From Bacteroidota bacterium (lineage in GTDB: Bacteria > Bacteroidota > Bacteroidia > Palsa-965), in the NCBI GenBank assembly GCA_020402865.1, contig JADBYT010000008.1:248001-312000 (forward strand): 64,000 nucleotides of DNA, in the 5' to 3' direction. Below the pieces are notes generated by a model. That model did no database searches. It was not told the DNA's origin and worked only from the letters and a program-made list of their open reading frames with translations. This document shows positions 21,291 to 30,110 of this stretch, in pieces (the stretch's first letter is position 1; the number at the start of each line of letters is the position of its first letter). Made by a program: the position numbers and the translations under genes.

Positions 21291-23615
21291 TTACTTTTTG
21301 GGGTTGGAGAGTTGACGCATGAGATCATACACATGCAAACGCAAACGCGATTTGGTGTGACGCTGATTACTCATTTCTGTATTCCGGCTGTACACCAGCT
21401 TACCGGTCGATACATCGTACACGATTGTCACAAAGGTTACGCTTTCTGTGGGTGTAAACAGACGGTAAATTACATGCGGTGCAATGGGCAGAATGAGTGC
21501 GCCCGCAGCACGTATGGCCTGCACACGTCGTTTATCGCGATACACATAGCAGGCTGTCCACATAAAATAATTGGTGCCGTACTTTTTGGCCAGCGCCTGC
21601 ATGTCTTCCTGTGAGTATGGCATGAGTTTAGACGGACGCACATCTTCGCGCACGGAAAGCCAGCGGCTGGCGGTATTCATATCGTTAAATGCCGCAGCTG
21701 ATGATGTATCAAGCACAGTCTGATCAAGCAGCGTAAGGTTGATGTTGCACAATGCGGCCGAACGCCGGAGCTCGGCCACAAATTCGGCACGGCCTTCAAG
21801 CGAGGCTGTAATATCAATCGGCACCCGCTCTTTACGCTGATCATACACGGCAAACTGCGGATCCACAAGTACCACACGCTGTATGCCCTGCGGCCCCAGC
21901 AGTTCCGACTTCCGGCGGCGGCGGTATCTGCGCTCTTCAGTTCCGCTCATCTGGTCGAGAATTTCGTTTACCTGCTTCACACTGTCGGCAAACGCGGTCG
22001 ATTTTTTAAACATCTCCACAAAACGGGCATCCTTCAACTCCTCAATAAATGCAAACGACCAGTATTCCACATCGGTATAGATGGAATCAATATCATAATT
22101 ATCCACCGCGCACTGAAAACGATCGCGGGGCGAATCAGACTTCGGCTTTTTCTTCAGTGTAGTATCGGCCGCAGCAATATTACCCAACCGGATCCAGAGC
22201 GAATCGCTGCTCTGGAAATCACTTTGCTTCATCTCGTGGAAAAAGGTAAGCTCGCGGAATAGTCCGGTTGTCCACGTGGCTACATCAGCATCGTTCGGAT
22301 ACTTCAAATGTACAGCCCAGGCATAACGCAACGCCAGCACATTCCACGCTTCCGACTCGGTTTTATTTACCAGTCTGTTAAAGCGGCCCATCTCGCCGGT
22401 GGGCTTTTCACTGCTGCCCATATCACCACCGGTAATCACAAAAATATTTCCCAGCAATGACGCCAGATCGCCAAAATCGAATGTCATGTTTTTATCCAGT
22501 ACACTGCCGTAAAGGGCGCGTGCCATTTCTTTTTCGAGATACGGATTGCCGGGATAATACTGCAGCATGGCATAGGTCATGTAAACAGCATCGCGGTAGT
22601 TGCCTTCATCGCTGTGCAGGGCGCATTCTTCAAAACGTGCCATCATGCGCACACGGTAAAACTGTTTTTCCGACACAAGAAAGTACGCGCCCGTTGTATC
22701 GGTTGCGCTTTTAAACTTGCGCATCATGCCTCTGCGGCGCTTGCCTACACTGGGGTGCGTAGCCAGATCGTTGTCGCCGTCTTCTTCGTCAACCTTGTAG
22801 GGCTTAATTGTGTCGGCCTGATATTTTGACGGAAGCAGGAAATACTGGCCTTCAAAAAATGAGCGGGTAAAGGTGGTGTCGGTAAACGGGAAATCAGCCT
22901 GCGCAAGCAAATCGAAACCTTTTACCGCCGCATGCGGATCGTAGCCCGACTTGAGCATGAGTTCAAATCCTTCTTCGTCGGCTTGTGTTTCCTGCGTGCG
23001 CGAGTAGCTGTGTTTTTTGTAAAAACGGTTGTTCAGCGTAATGCCTTCATACTGCTCGGTGCCTGTGCGCATTTTTTCGGTTTCGAGAAAACCTGTAACC
23101 ACATGGCGACGCTTGAAGTGAATAATTTCGTGCGCCAGTACAAACGCCAGCTCGGCTTCATTCCGCACGCGGGTAAGCAGCCCCACAGTTACAAAAATTA
23201 CGCCCTGATCAGTGGCAAATGCGTTAACAACCGGCGTGCGCAGAATATAGAAATGCAGCTTTTTGCGCAACTCCGGATCGTGTACCAGCAACGAGTCGGC
23301 CACCTGATTTACAAAAAGCCCCATCGAATCATTCACCAGCACTTCGCCACTGAAACGCATCTGATCAACCTGAAAATTGGTGAGCAGATAAAATTCGTCC
23401 TCCGCATCCTGTATAGACTGCTGCTGGCTTTTATCTACCTTCTCAAGGTCGTTTTTATACTTTTCGGCTGTGGGGGTCACAAAATCAGTCGGCAGCGGAC
23501 CATTGGAAACCGGCCGGCGGAAATTGCGCATATCGGGCAGCTGGGCAAACAACGCCGAAGCAAACAAACAGCCAATAAATGCAGCAAGCAGCTGCAAACG
23601 GGGAGAGTTTATCAT
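21291..23615 (-). CDS. Secreted M48-family zinc metallopeptidase (intact HEIIH), reverse strand
   Basis: 774 residues from the ATG at 23615, where the signal peptide begins (MINSPRLQLLAAFIGCLFA, cleavage near FAQ); an upstream in-frame codon at 23660 lies before the probable promoter. Shared mature motif NGPLPTDF; peptidase domain with GLLTRVRNEAELAFVLA, HEIIH (23118-23132) and ETQADEEGF, so the zinc site is complete. The C-terminal domain matches the paralogs (EMGRFNRLVNK..LALRYAW; YDVSTGKLVYS). It is the most divergent member and the only one on the minus strand, heading an operon with a beta-barrel and a lipoprotein. Confidence 0.86.
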   Translation of the reverse strand: MINSPRLQLLAAFIGCLFASALFAQLPDMRNFRRPVSNGPLPTDFVTPTAEKYKNDLEKVDKSQQQSIQDAEDEFYLLTNFQVDQMRFSGEVLVNDSMGLFVNQVADSLLVHDPELRKKLHFYILRTPVVNAFATDQGVIFVTVGLLTRVRNEAELAFVLAHEIIHFKRRHVVTGFLETEKMRTGTEQYEGITLNNRFYKKHSYSRTQETQADEEGFELMLKSGYDPHAAVKGFDLLAQADFPFTDTTFTRSFFEGQYFLLPSKYQADTIKPYKVDEEDGDNDLATHPSVGKRRRGMMRKFKSATDTTGAYFLVSEKQFYRVRMMARFEECALHSDEGNYRDAVYMTYAMLQYYPGNPYLEKEMARALYGSVLDKNMTFDFGDLASLLGNIFVITGGDMGSSEKPTGEMGRFNRLVNKTESEAWNVLALRYAWAVHLKYPNDADVATWTTGLFRELTFFHEMKQSDFQSSDSLWIRLGNIAAADTTLKKKPKSDSPRDRFQCAVDNYDIDSIYTDVEYWSFAFIEELKDARFVEMFKKSTAFADSVKQVNEILDQMSGTEERRYRRRRKSELLGPQGIQRVVLVDPQFAVYDQRKERVPIDITASLEGRAEFVAELRRSAALCNINLTLLDQTVLDTSSAAAFNDMNTASRWLSVREDVRPSKLMPYSQEDMQALAKKYGTNYFMWTACYVYRDKRRVQAIRAAGALILPIAPHVIYRLFTPTESVTFVTIVYDVSTGKLVYSRNTEMSNQRHTKSRLRLHVYDLMRQLSNPKK

Positions 23616-23621
23616 AGCTCG

Positions 23622-23652
23622 TAAATATACATATTGCCGGTCGGGTTTAAAA
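23622..23652 (-). promoter_or_regulatory. Possible promoter of the reverse-strand M48 operon
   Basis: On the minus strand TATATTTA (23629 to 23622) matches TAnnTTTG at seven of eight positions, with TTTT (23652 to 23649) 19 bases upstream as a weak -33. The ATG at 23615 follows within seven bases. Confidence 0.4.
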
Positions 23653-23699
23653 ACCGGCAAAATCGTTTATCAACCACCTGTAAGCGTCGAAAATCAAGT

Positions 23700-25313
23700 T
23701 TATCCGTGCATTTTTTTAATCAGTTCGGAAACCGACTTGTTATAGCTATATGGATCGGTTTCCTTACTTACAATGAGTTTCCTGATTATTGTGCGGACAA
23801 TTTTCTCATTCATTCCATAACATTCGGCAAACAGCGCCCACTCTTCGAAGCTGTGACGATAGGTATTTACAAAGGCTTCATCCACCTGCAAATCAACCAT
23901 GAGTTTATTCACTGCATGCTTTACCGCATTGCGGCGTATGCCCTGATAATACCGTACAATATGTGCCGAAATACGGGCAAGATAATCGTCGGTTTTGTGG
24001 CTGTGTGATGGCGTAATGGTAAGCGCCACATTGCTTTCGGCCAAAGTCAGCAGTGTTTTTCGTGAGCTTCGGTGGTTTTTGCTGCGCGCTATTTTACGTT
24101 GTTCTTCATCAGCCACTTTTCTCAGTTTTGCATTGAGCGAGCGGAACCCGAAACGATGGTAAAACCAGTATGCGCCTGAACGTATGCCGTCTTCATTGTC
24201 TTTACCAATCTGATAGGCCTCCACTTCAATGCTGTGAAGCGAAAACAACTGATGATACACGCGCAGCAATTGCCCCATAATTACAGCCGATTCGCCGCCC
24301 CGGAAAGAGTCGAATATATTGAGGCCAAACAATGCCGTATTACCAAACACCCAGCTGCCGCCATAGGCTGCCGGAAAGCCGTTTTTAAATAACGTATAGC
24401 CAATGTACGACTGCAGCGGCAACTGATGCGGAGCAGTCATGCCATACACCGCCACTGAAATGCCGCGTTCGAGTATGAAGTAGCGCAGCGATACAGGCTG
24501 CATAAATGTGGACGTATCGGTTTCGCGCATGGTAAGTACCATTGCACGGCGTATTACGGAAATGAGCTGATTACGCTGCGCTGCAGAAAGTGTTTCGGGA
24601 GCAGGCAGCGGCGCGTGCAGCAGCTCCTCAAAGTGAATCCGCTTTTGCAACGTATCGTGAAAAAACAAATCAGCATCCTGCACACGATTAAATGCGCGGC
24701 TGAAACTAATATGCTGCGCATCAATAGTTACAAATGCGCGAAGCTCCTGCCAGAGCAGATCTTTAATTTTCGGCTGTGCATCAAGGCTGCGCAATTCTGA
24801 AAGTATAAAGCGCAGTCGGTTGGCGGGACGTATTCCCAGCGCGTCAAGCAGCTCAATATTATCATCCGATACGGCGGCTTTTTCCTTTTCCACCACGGGT
24901 AATGTGGCTTCCAGCACGGCGCTCAGGCTACGTCCACCCTCTTCAAACGAATCGAGCTGCACTGCACAGTGCTTGTCCTCCTCAAGCTGTTCAAGCATAT
25001 CGGCTGTAAATCGCGCAGTCATTCGTGTAAAAGGTAAACCACAATCCTGCAGGGTTGATTTAGGTTTGGCCTGCATATGCCTGAGCAATGTGGCAATACG
25101 TTTCATCTCGCGCACTGCTGCGTCATAAACAAGCCGGTTATCGGGATAAGCCAGCATATACATGAGCATTTCGTGATACGCAAAAAGCTGCTTACCGGCA
25201 TTGAGCGGTATCACCGAAAGTTGTTTCAGCAATGCGGCTTTCTGTGCAGCAGAAGTTGCATCGAACGTATAAAGCAGGGCGCGTAATGACTCAAGCAGTG
25301 AGGCAGGTTTCAT
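23700..25313 (-). CDS. Large protein of unknown function with acetyltransferase-like C-terminal part
   Basis: 537 residues, no signal peptide or clear membrane segment. The N-terminal ~300 residues are mostly helical and unrecognised. Around residues 350-410 there is a stretch with the feel of a GNAT acetyltransferase core: ESAVIMGQLLRVYHQLF, then EVEAYQIGKDNEDGIRSGAY and WFYHRFGFRSLN, the last like the usual Y-x-x-x-GF of motif B. This is pattern recognition only. The C-terminus is basic then helical. It lies 85 bases upstream of the fifth M48 gene on the same strand and may be transcribed into it. Confidence 0.5.
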   Translation of the reverse strand: MKPASLLESLRALLYTFDATSAAQKAALLKQLSVIPLNAGKQLFAYHEMLMYMLAYPDNRLVYDAAVREMKRIATLLRHMQAKPKSTLQDCGLPFTRMTARFTADMLEQLEEDKHCAVQLDSFEEGGRSLSAVLEATLPVVEKEKAAVSDDNIELLDALGIRPANRLRFILSELRSLDAQPKIKDLLWQELRAFVTIDAQHISFSRAFNRVQDADLFFHDTLQKRIHFEELLHAPLPAPETLSAAQRNQLISVIRRAMVLTMRETDTSTFMQPVSLRYFILERGISVAVYGMTAPHQLPLQSYIGYTLFKNGFPAAYGGSWVFGNTALFGLNIFDSFRGGESAVIMGQLLRVYHQLFSLHSIEVEAYQIGKDNEDGIRSGAYWFYHRFGFRSLNAKLRKVADEEQRKIARSKNHRSSRKTLLTLAESNVALTITPSHSHKTDDYLARISAHIVRYYQGIRRNAVKHAVNKLMVDLQVDEAFVNTYRHSFEEWALFAECYGMNEKIVRTIIRKLIVSKETDPYSYNKSVSELIKKMHG

Positions 25314-25373
25314 TTGTGTAAGATAAAATTACCGGTGCAATTGCACAAACCCGCACCCTCACCTTACCAGAAC

Positions 25374-26285
25374 TCATCTTACCTTACCAAACCCGAAAAC
25401 AAGTTTGAAATAAAATTTTGTATTGAACGTATCATAATAAAACGGGCCTTCAAAACGCTCCGCAAATACAGGCTCTATGGGTTGAGCCGGGGAAAGATAA
25501 AGATCACCGGTATTGGTAACAAACGCATAAATATCATCAAACGGCAACGGACTTTCTTCTTCAGGCAAGAGGTAAAGCGACTGCACGCCATTTTCGGTAA
25601 TTACCTTGCCGTAGGGTGAAATGCCGTGCATGGCTCTGAAACTTTTTTGAAGTTGCGGAATGCCGAAATAGACATCACAAAACACAAGTTTACCCCGGGC
25701 ATTTATCTTTCTTACCCCCGCACGCACCACAGGCTGCATCCAAAACTGCATTGTATTACCACTTATTTGCTGCGAAAAAAACACACCACCCGCCAATGCC
25801 TGCCAGCCTAAACCCACATGAAAACCTTTGTTTTTCCAGGCCTTCCTCCCCGACCCGGCACCAAAATCGTACGACAAAAAAACAGGCAGCGAAAATGTGC
25901 CAAATGCAGATGTAATGTTAAAATCATTCAGGTCAAATGCAGGCGCCGCATTCAACGACAATGCGGAATAAGGCCCAGCAATCAATAACGGATAACGCAG
26001 GTTGCAGGTAGCCCCGAGCAGAATACGCCCGCCATTGGGCACAAACCGGTCAACCTTTATAAACGAATGCACATACGGCGGTAAAAAAGGCTGCGTATCA
26101 TAACGAAAAAGCGGATAATATGCGGGCATACGTACTGCTGGACCGCTTATTGCGCCGGAGAGAAAGGAAAAACCCCATACATGTGTAAGGCGTGCCTGCG
26201 CCGCAAGTGAAACACCACCGCAACACATGAAGAGCACAAGCAGCACACGAAAACGCTGACTACATAAATAGCAGTTTGTAGTCAT
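25374..26285 (-). CDS. Outer-membrane protein paralog 1 of 3
   Basis: 303 residues, signal peptide near the N-terminus (LLVLFMCCGGVSLAAQ), then barrel-like segments shared with the next two genes: FSFLSGAISGPA, ILLGATCNLRYPLL, SAFGTFSLPVFLSYDF, GFHVGLGWQALAGG, and a final FYFKLVFGFGKV. The GFHVGLG[WY] motif and the closing YFK[IL]V[FL]G strand are the clearest family marks. No known family is recognised. Its ATG overlaps the stop of paralog 2 by one base (TGATG), so it is the third gene of a coupled operon. Confidence 0.7.
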   Translation of the reverse strand: MTTNCYLCSQRFRVLLVLFMCCGGVSLAAQARLTHVWGFSFLSGAISGPAVRMPAYYPLFRYDTQPFLPPYVHSFIKVDRFVPNGGRILLGATCNLRYPLLIAGPYSALSLNAAPAFDLNDFNITSAFGTFSLPVFLSYDFGAGSGRKAWKNKGFHVGLGWQALAGGVFFSQQISGNTMQFWMQPVVRAGVRKINARGKLVFCDVYFGIPQLQKSFRAMHGISPYGKVITENGVQSLYLLPEEESPLPFDDIYAFVTNTGDLYLSPAQPIEPVFAERFEGPFYYDTFNTKFYFKLVFGFGKVR

Positions 26286-27190
26286 CAGCGGAATGCGTAA
26301 TTATCTATGCGTTGCCTGGCATTGTGCTCCTTCTCAAGTTTACGGGTAGCGCGTCCGTTATGAATATACAAGCCAAATACAATTTTGAAAGAGTAAGAGG
26401 AGTATGCCATTTCCTGCATGCCTTTCCGGCGTTCAAAAATATCTTCGTAAGTGCCATTCCCGGCAAGGCCAAGCGGCACGAACTGAGGTTCGCCGTCTTC
26501 ATTCTTTTCGTATTGCGAAAGTTGAAATTCGCCCGCCAGATCAGCCTCCGTGAGAAAGCCACCCGGTGTGCGCTGAATTCTGATTGTGCTGAAATAAAAA
26601 TCAACAAAGTAATGCTTAGCCCTGAAACCTGCCCTGAACACCGGCATTGTCCAAAACTGAGAACCGTAGTCGGAGATTAATGTATTGTCTGTTTTCGTTT
26701 TCACAAGGCCGGCTCCGAGAAACTCCCAACCCACCCCCAAATGCCAGCCGTAGTTTTTTTCGGAATACCGGGTGGCCTTGTAGCCAAAATTAAAATCGGC
26801 AAGCAGTGGCAACGAAAAATGGCCCAAACGGCCAAGCAGATAAAAAGAGGTAACGCCAAGTGTAGGTGCTGTGCTCAGCGAAAAAGCACTGTTTTTATTT
26901 GGTTCCAGATAATTCCAGCGCAGGTTGTAGGTGGCGCTGAAAATAATTAAGCCCATATCACTGTAAAGCCGGTTTACTGTTTCGGTGCGAAGAAAAACAG
27001 GATCACCGCCTTGTACAGGGCGCTGATAAATACTGATGACCGACTGGATGTTTTGTGCAGGAGGCGCCACAATGCCCGACAGGATACTTACACCTGCTGA
27101 ATGAAAAAATAACCGCTCGTGCTGCGCACTGATTTTACCGGCGAACAGCAGAAGCCATACTGCGATAAATGCAAACGCCGGTTTACACAT
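26285..27190 (-). CDS. Outer-membrane protein paralog 2 of 3
   Basis: 301 residues, signal peptide ending near ISAQ. Same plan as its neighbours: HSAGVSILSGIVAPPA, IIFSATYNLRWNYL, GRLGHFSLPLLADFNF, GWHLGVGWEFLGAGL, MPVFRAGFRAKHYFVDFYFS, and SFKIVFGLYI near the end, followed by a basic tail. Substitutions are spread across the whole length, so the duplication is old. It starts three bases after paralog 3 stops. Confidence 0.7.
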   Translation of the reverse strand: MCKPAFAFIAVWLLLFAGKISAQHERLFFHSAGVSILSGIVAPPAQNIQSVISIYQRPVQGGDPVFLRTETVNRLYSDMGLIIFSATYNLRWNYLEPNKNSAFSLSTAPTLGVTSFYLLGRLGHFSLPLLADFNFGYKATRYSEKNYGWHLGVGWEFLGAGLVKTKTDNTLISDYGSQFWTMPVFRAGFRAKHYFVDFYFSTIRIQRTPGGFLTEADLAGEFQLSQYEKNEDGEPQFVPLGLAGNGTYEDIFERRKGMQEMAYSSYSFKIVFGLYIHNGRATRKLEKEHNARQRIDNYAFR

Positions 27191-27193
27191 TGG

Positions 27194-28159
27194 TTATTGC
27201 TTTGGCGTTGTGGAATGAAAGGCAAAATCAGGTACAAGATGGTTTTGAACGGGATTTTGACGGTTCTTGCGACCTTCGAGGGTAATGCCAAGTACAATTT
27301 TAAAATAGTATTGCGACCATACATTTTCATAGCGGTAATTACCGGCCTGATAATTATCAACGTACCCACCCTGATCGGGCGGCACAGGAGGCATAATCTG
27401 ATCACCGGGTTTTACATACGTGCCACCCGTACCGCCGCCGCCAGTACCGCCACCCGTGCCGCCAGCACCCACCGTGTAAGGTGTTGAAGTAACGCCGGCA
27501 ACGGTTTTTTGCCTGTACATGCGACTGAAATACGCATCCACAAATGCACTGCGGCCATTGGGCAGCAAAAAACGCACACCGCCCCGAACCATGGGCACAG
27601 ACCATACCTCCATGCCAAAATTGGCATTATTGTCGGCCGGCCCGCCATTCACTAGTCCGCTTGCAATCCATTGATAGCCTACACCCACATGAAAACCCCG
27701 GTTGGCGCCATTATGCTTCACCGCATTGTGCCCGCGATTGTAATCGGCGAAAACAGGTGCGGTAACATGACCAATGCGCTGTGATGTATTGAAAATACTG
27801 GACCCGGCTGAAAAAGGAGTACTGATGGAAATGGAATTGAGATACCCCATTTCAATCAGATTAAGCCGGAGATCATACGTTACACTCAGCACAATAGGGC
27901 CGCGATCGGCATACAAACGCTGATACTCTACCGAATAGGCATACGTAGGTGTATAGTTTGGCGACGTAGGGCGATTAAATAAATCGAGTGTGGCTGTGCC
28001 GTATTTTGAAGGCGCACCAATGGATCCGAGAAATGGCGTAATACCAATCGAATGAAAAATCCGCTTGCTGAACTGGGCATGAGTTTCGGTAACCGAAAAT
28101 GTCAAAACCAGTATCAGAATGCAAATAAACCTGTTTGTTAATCTGAAATCGATGTGCAT
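27194..28159 (-). CDS. Outer-membrane protein paralog 3 of 3, with glycine-rich insert
   Basis: 321 residues, signal peptide ending near THAQ. It shares with paralogs 1 and 2 the segments HSIGITPFLGSIGAPS, IVLSVTYDLRLNLI, RIGHVTAPVFADYN and GFHVGVGYQWIASGL. Between the barrel-like part and the last strand (YYFKIVLGITL) it carries a Gly/Thr-rich stretch (GAGGTGGGTGGGGTGG, bases around 27425-27475) followed by a Pro-rich stretch, absent from the other two; it would form a flexible extracellular loop. As the first gene of the operon it probably carries the promoter upstream (28160-28304), which I could not define. Confidence 0.7.
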   Translation of the reverse strand: MHIDFRLTNRFICILILVLTFSVTETHAQFSKRIFHSIGITPFLGSIGAPSKYGTATLDLFNRPTSPNYTPTYAYSVEYQRLYADRGPIVLSVTYDLRLNLIEMGYLNSISISTPFSAGSSIFNTSQRIGHVTAPVFADYNRGHNAVKHNGANRGFHVGVGYQWIASGLVNGGPADNNANFGMEVWSVPMVRGGVRFLLPNGRSAFVDAYFSRMYRQKTVAGVTSTPYTVGAGGTGGGTGGGGTGGTYVKPGDQIMPPVPPDQGGYVDNYQAGNYRYENVWSQYYFKIVLGITLEGRKNRQNPVQNHLVPDFAFHSTTPKQ

Positions 28160-28304
28160 GAGAAGCTGTTATTCATCAATTAAGACGGGAGAAAACAGAA
28201 TGCGTTGCCTTAATATTATTTAGTTAAAAGTTTAGACTACGATTTAAATATAAGCCTATTCTCCGAATACCACAACACACAATTGCTGACCGGCAGAGAC
28301 TAAT

Positions 28305-28976
28305 TTACAGGTGGTAAGATATGCTGCGATCTAAAGATCCGGTACTAAAATCAGCCCAAAACACTACAGGTTCATTCTTCAGCACATAATCTTCATCCAG
28401 CACCGACGCATTGATAAACAAAGTATCGTCAACCTGCACCTGTCCGTAAGCTTCATGGATATGGCCGCAGATATGCACACCCGGCTTTATTTCCTTTACT
28501 TTGAGCAATAAATCTTCGCATCCTACCAGCTGCCCGCGAATGGTGCGGTCGTGAATGGAAAACACCGGGCCGTGTGTAATCAGAATATCCGTATCCGGCG
28601 GAATGAGTTGCCAGTGTTTATCAATGTCCTTGCCCCGCTGCCGGTTAAAGGCCCAGTCGAAAAACCACGGCGACACCGGCGAACCCCAGATGTGTATGCC
28701 CTCAATCCGTACGCCACTATCGTTGAGGTAAATTACATCATCAGGAATCAGTGCGCGCACCTTTTCTTCAGGATATTGCTCAAATAGAAAATCATGATTC
28801 CCGGCAATGAATATTTTGTATGTATAATCGAGCGATGAGAACCAATCCAGAAAACTCTTCACTTCATGTTCTTTTCCGCGCTTGCTTAAATCGCCTGCGT
28901 GAATAATTACATCGCCGGGAGGAAGAATGAGTTTATCATGCTGGCCATGTGTATCGGAAATGGTGATGAATTTCAT
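28305..28976 (-). CDS. Calcineurin-like metallophosphoesterase
   Basis: 223 residues, cytoplasmic. The metallophosphoesterase motifs appear in order: ISDTHGQ (D-x-H), IIHAGDLS (GD), IAGNHDFL (GNHD), LITHGPV (H) and ICGHIHEAYG (GHxH), giving a complete two-metal site. The substrate cannot be predicted; related small proteins include phosphodiesterases and phosphoprotein phosphatases. It is the last of a run of minus-strand small genes, 19 bases after the CPCC gene. Confidence 0.88.
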   Translation of the reverse strand: MKFITISDTHGQHDKLILPPGDVIIHAGDLSKRGKEHEVKSFLDWFSSLDYTYKIFIAGNHDFLFEQYPEEKVRALIPDDVIYLNDSGVRIEGIHIWGSPVSPWFFDWAFNRQRGKDIDKHWQLIPPDTDILITHGPVFSIHDRTIRGQLVGCEDLLLKVKEIKPGVHICGHIHEAYGQVQVDDTLFINASVLDEDYVLKNEPVVFWADFSTGSLDRSISYHL

Positions 28977-28995
28977 GTTTACGATAAAATTAGCA

Positions 28996-29274
28996 TTACA
29001 TTTTCTGCTTCCGGTTAATTGCGCGCAATTCTGATTTTAACGGGCTACGCACATGAATTATCATCGCTTTTTCACAGGCTCCGAATTCTTCATAATTCTT
29101 CTGTGCCTCATTCAGTGATACCCGGTTTGCCCCTCCGCTCAATTCCCTATTCTGATGTTGCAGCGGATCATCTTCCCAAAAACAAACAGGACAAATAAAA
29201 TAGGTTCCTCCGGCTTTTTCAGGAAGTGTATTGTGTCTGCAACAAGGACAAGGATATTTTTTGCGTTTTCGCAT
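28996..29274 (-). CDS. Cysteine-rich CPCC protein
   Basis: 92 residues. The N-terminus KKYPCPCCRHNTLPEKAGG is followed by YFICPVCFWEDDPLQ; the two Cys pairs look like a zinc ribbon and match the CPCC family of small proteins (Pfam CPCC). The function of the family is unknown. It sits 21 bases downstream of the DUF2200 gene in a chain of small genes. Confidence 0.85.
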   Translation of the reverse strand: MRKRKKYPCPCCRHNTLPEKAGGTYFICPVCFWEDDPLQHQNRELSGGANRVSLNEAQKNYEEFGACEKAMIIHVRSPLKSELRAINRKQKM

Positions 29275-29295
29275 AATTCAATAATATGTAGAAAA

Positions 29296-29658
29296 TCAGC
29301 TCCTCAAAATCTTCTCCAGCTTCTTCCCTTTCGCCAGTTCATCTACCAGTTTATCCAGATAACGCACCTGACGGGTAAGCGGATTATCAATTTCCTCAAT
29401 GCGGTAACCGCAAATTACACCGGTAATCAGATGCGCATTCGAATTAAGTGTGGCGCGATTGAAGAAAGTTTCGAATGTTACTTTTTCGTCGATGAGTGTT
29501 TGTAGTTGGGTTTCGCCGAAACCAGTGAGCCATTCAATCACCTGATGAAGTTCGGCCACCGTGCGTCCTTTGTTTTCGGCCTTTCTCACATAATGCGGAT
29601 ATACCGAAGCAAAAGTCATTCTGGCAATGCGCTCATTGTGTTCGGAAGTGACTTTCAT
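29296..29658 (-). CDS. DUF2200 family protein
   Basis: 120 residues with the typical N-terminus ([20 protein letters not shown]), [18 protein letters not shown], and [14 protein letters not shown] near the C-terminus, all of which I recognise from DUF2200. No function is established. It begins one base after the DUF1801 gene stops (TAACATG), so the two are coupled. Confidence 0.85.
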   Translation of the reverse strand: MKVTSEHNERIARMTFASVYPHYVRKAENKGRTVAELHQVIEWLTGFGETQLQTLIDEKVTFETFFNRATLNSNAHLITGVICGYRIEEIDNPLTRQVRYLDKLVDELAKGKKLEKILRS

Positions 29659-29659
29659 G

Positions 29660-30052
29660 TTATTTCAGCCGTTCGAGTTTACCTTTGCGCTTCACTAAGT
29701 TTTTGTAATCCCACTGAATGTTTCTCGATTTACTCAGCCAGCGGGACAGCTCAGCTGTAGCAATCTCAGAAGTATGGTTATAGAAAACCGATGCATCTTT
29801 AAACTTATCCCCTAACACATTCAGATTTTCCTCCTCAAAACCGGCTCCGCTCCAGAACATAAGCCTGATGCCCTTTTTCTGCTTGCTGTAACCCACTATC
29901 GGATTACCGTCCAAAAACCAAACCGGATGCGCATGCCAGATTTTGCTTTCGGCTTCGCTAAGTTCAGCGTCAATCAATTTGGCGAGTGTGTTACAGACTG
30001 CCTGATCTTCGTTTTCTTGCGCGTTGTTGTATGCAGAAATAGCGGTATTCAT
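29660..30052 (-). CDS. DUF1801 (YdhG-like) family protein
   Basis: 130 residues with [34 protein letters not shown] and a C-terminal [13 protein letters not shown], fitting the small DUF1801 fold. The biochemical role of the family is not established. It heads the coupled pair with DUF2200. Confidence 0.78.
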   Translation of the reverse strand: MNTAISAYNNAQENEDQAVCNTLAKLIDAELSEAESKIWHAHPVWFLDGNPIVGYSKQKKGIRLMFWSGAGFEEENLNVLGDKFKDASVFYNHTSEIATAELSRWLSKSRNIQWDYKNLVKRKGKLERLK

Positions 30053-30110
30053 ACAAAAAAGGATGAGTGATGTGTTTAACGAAGATAGAAAATTGCGGCT
30101 CAGGGAAAGG

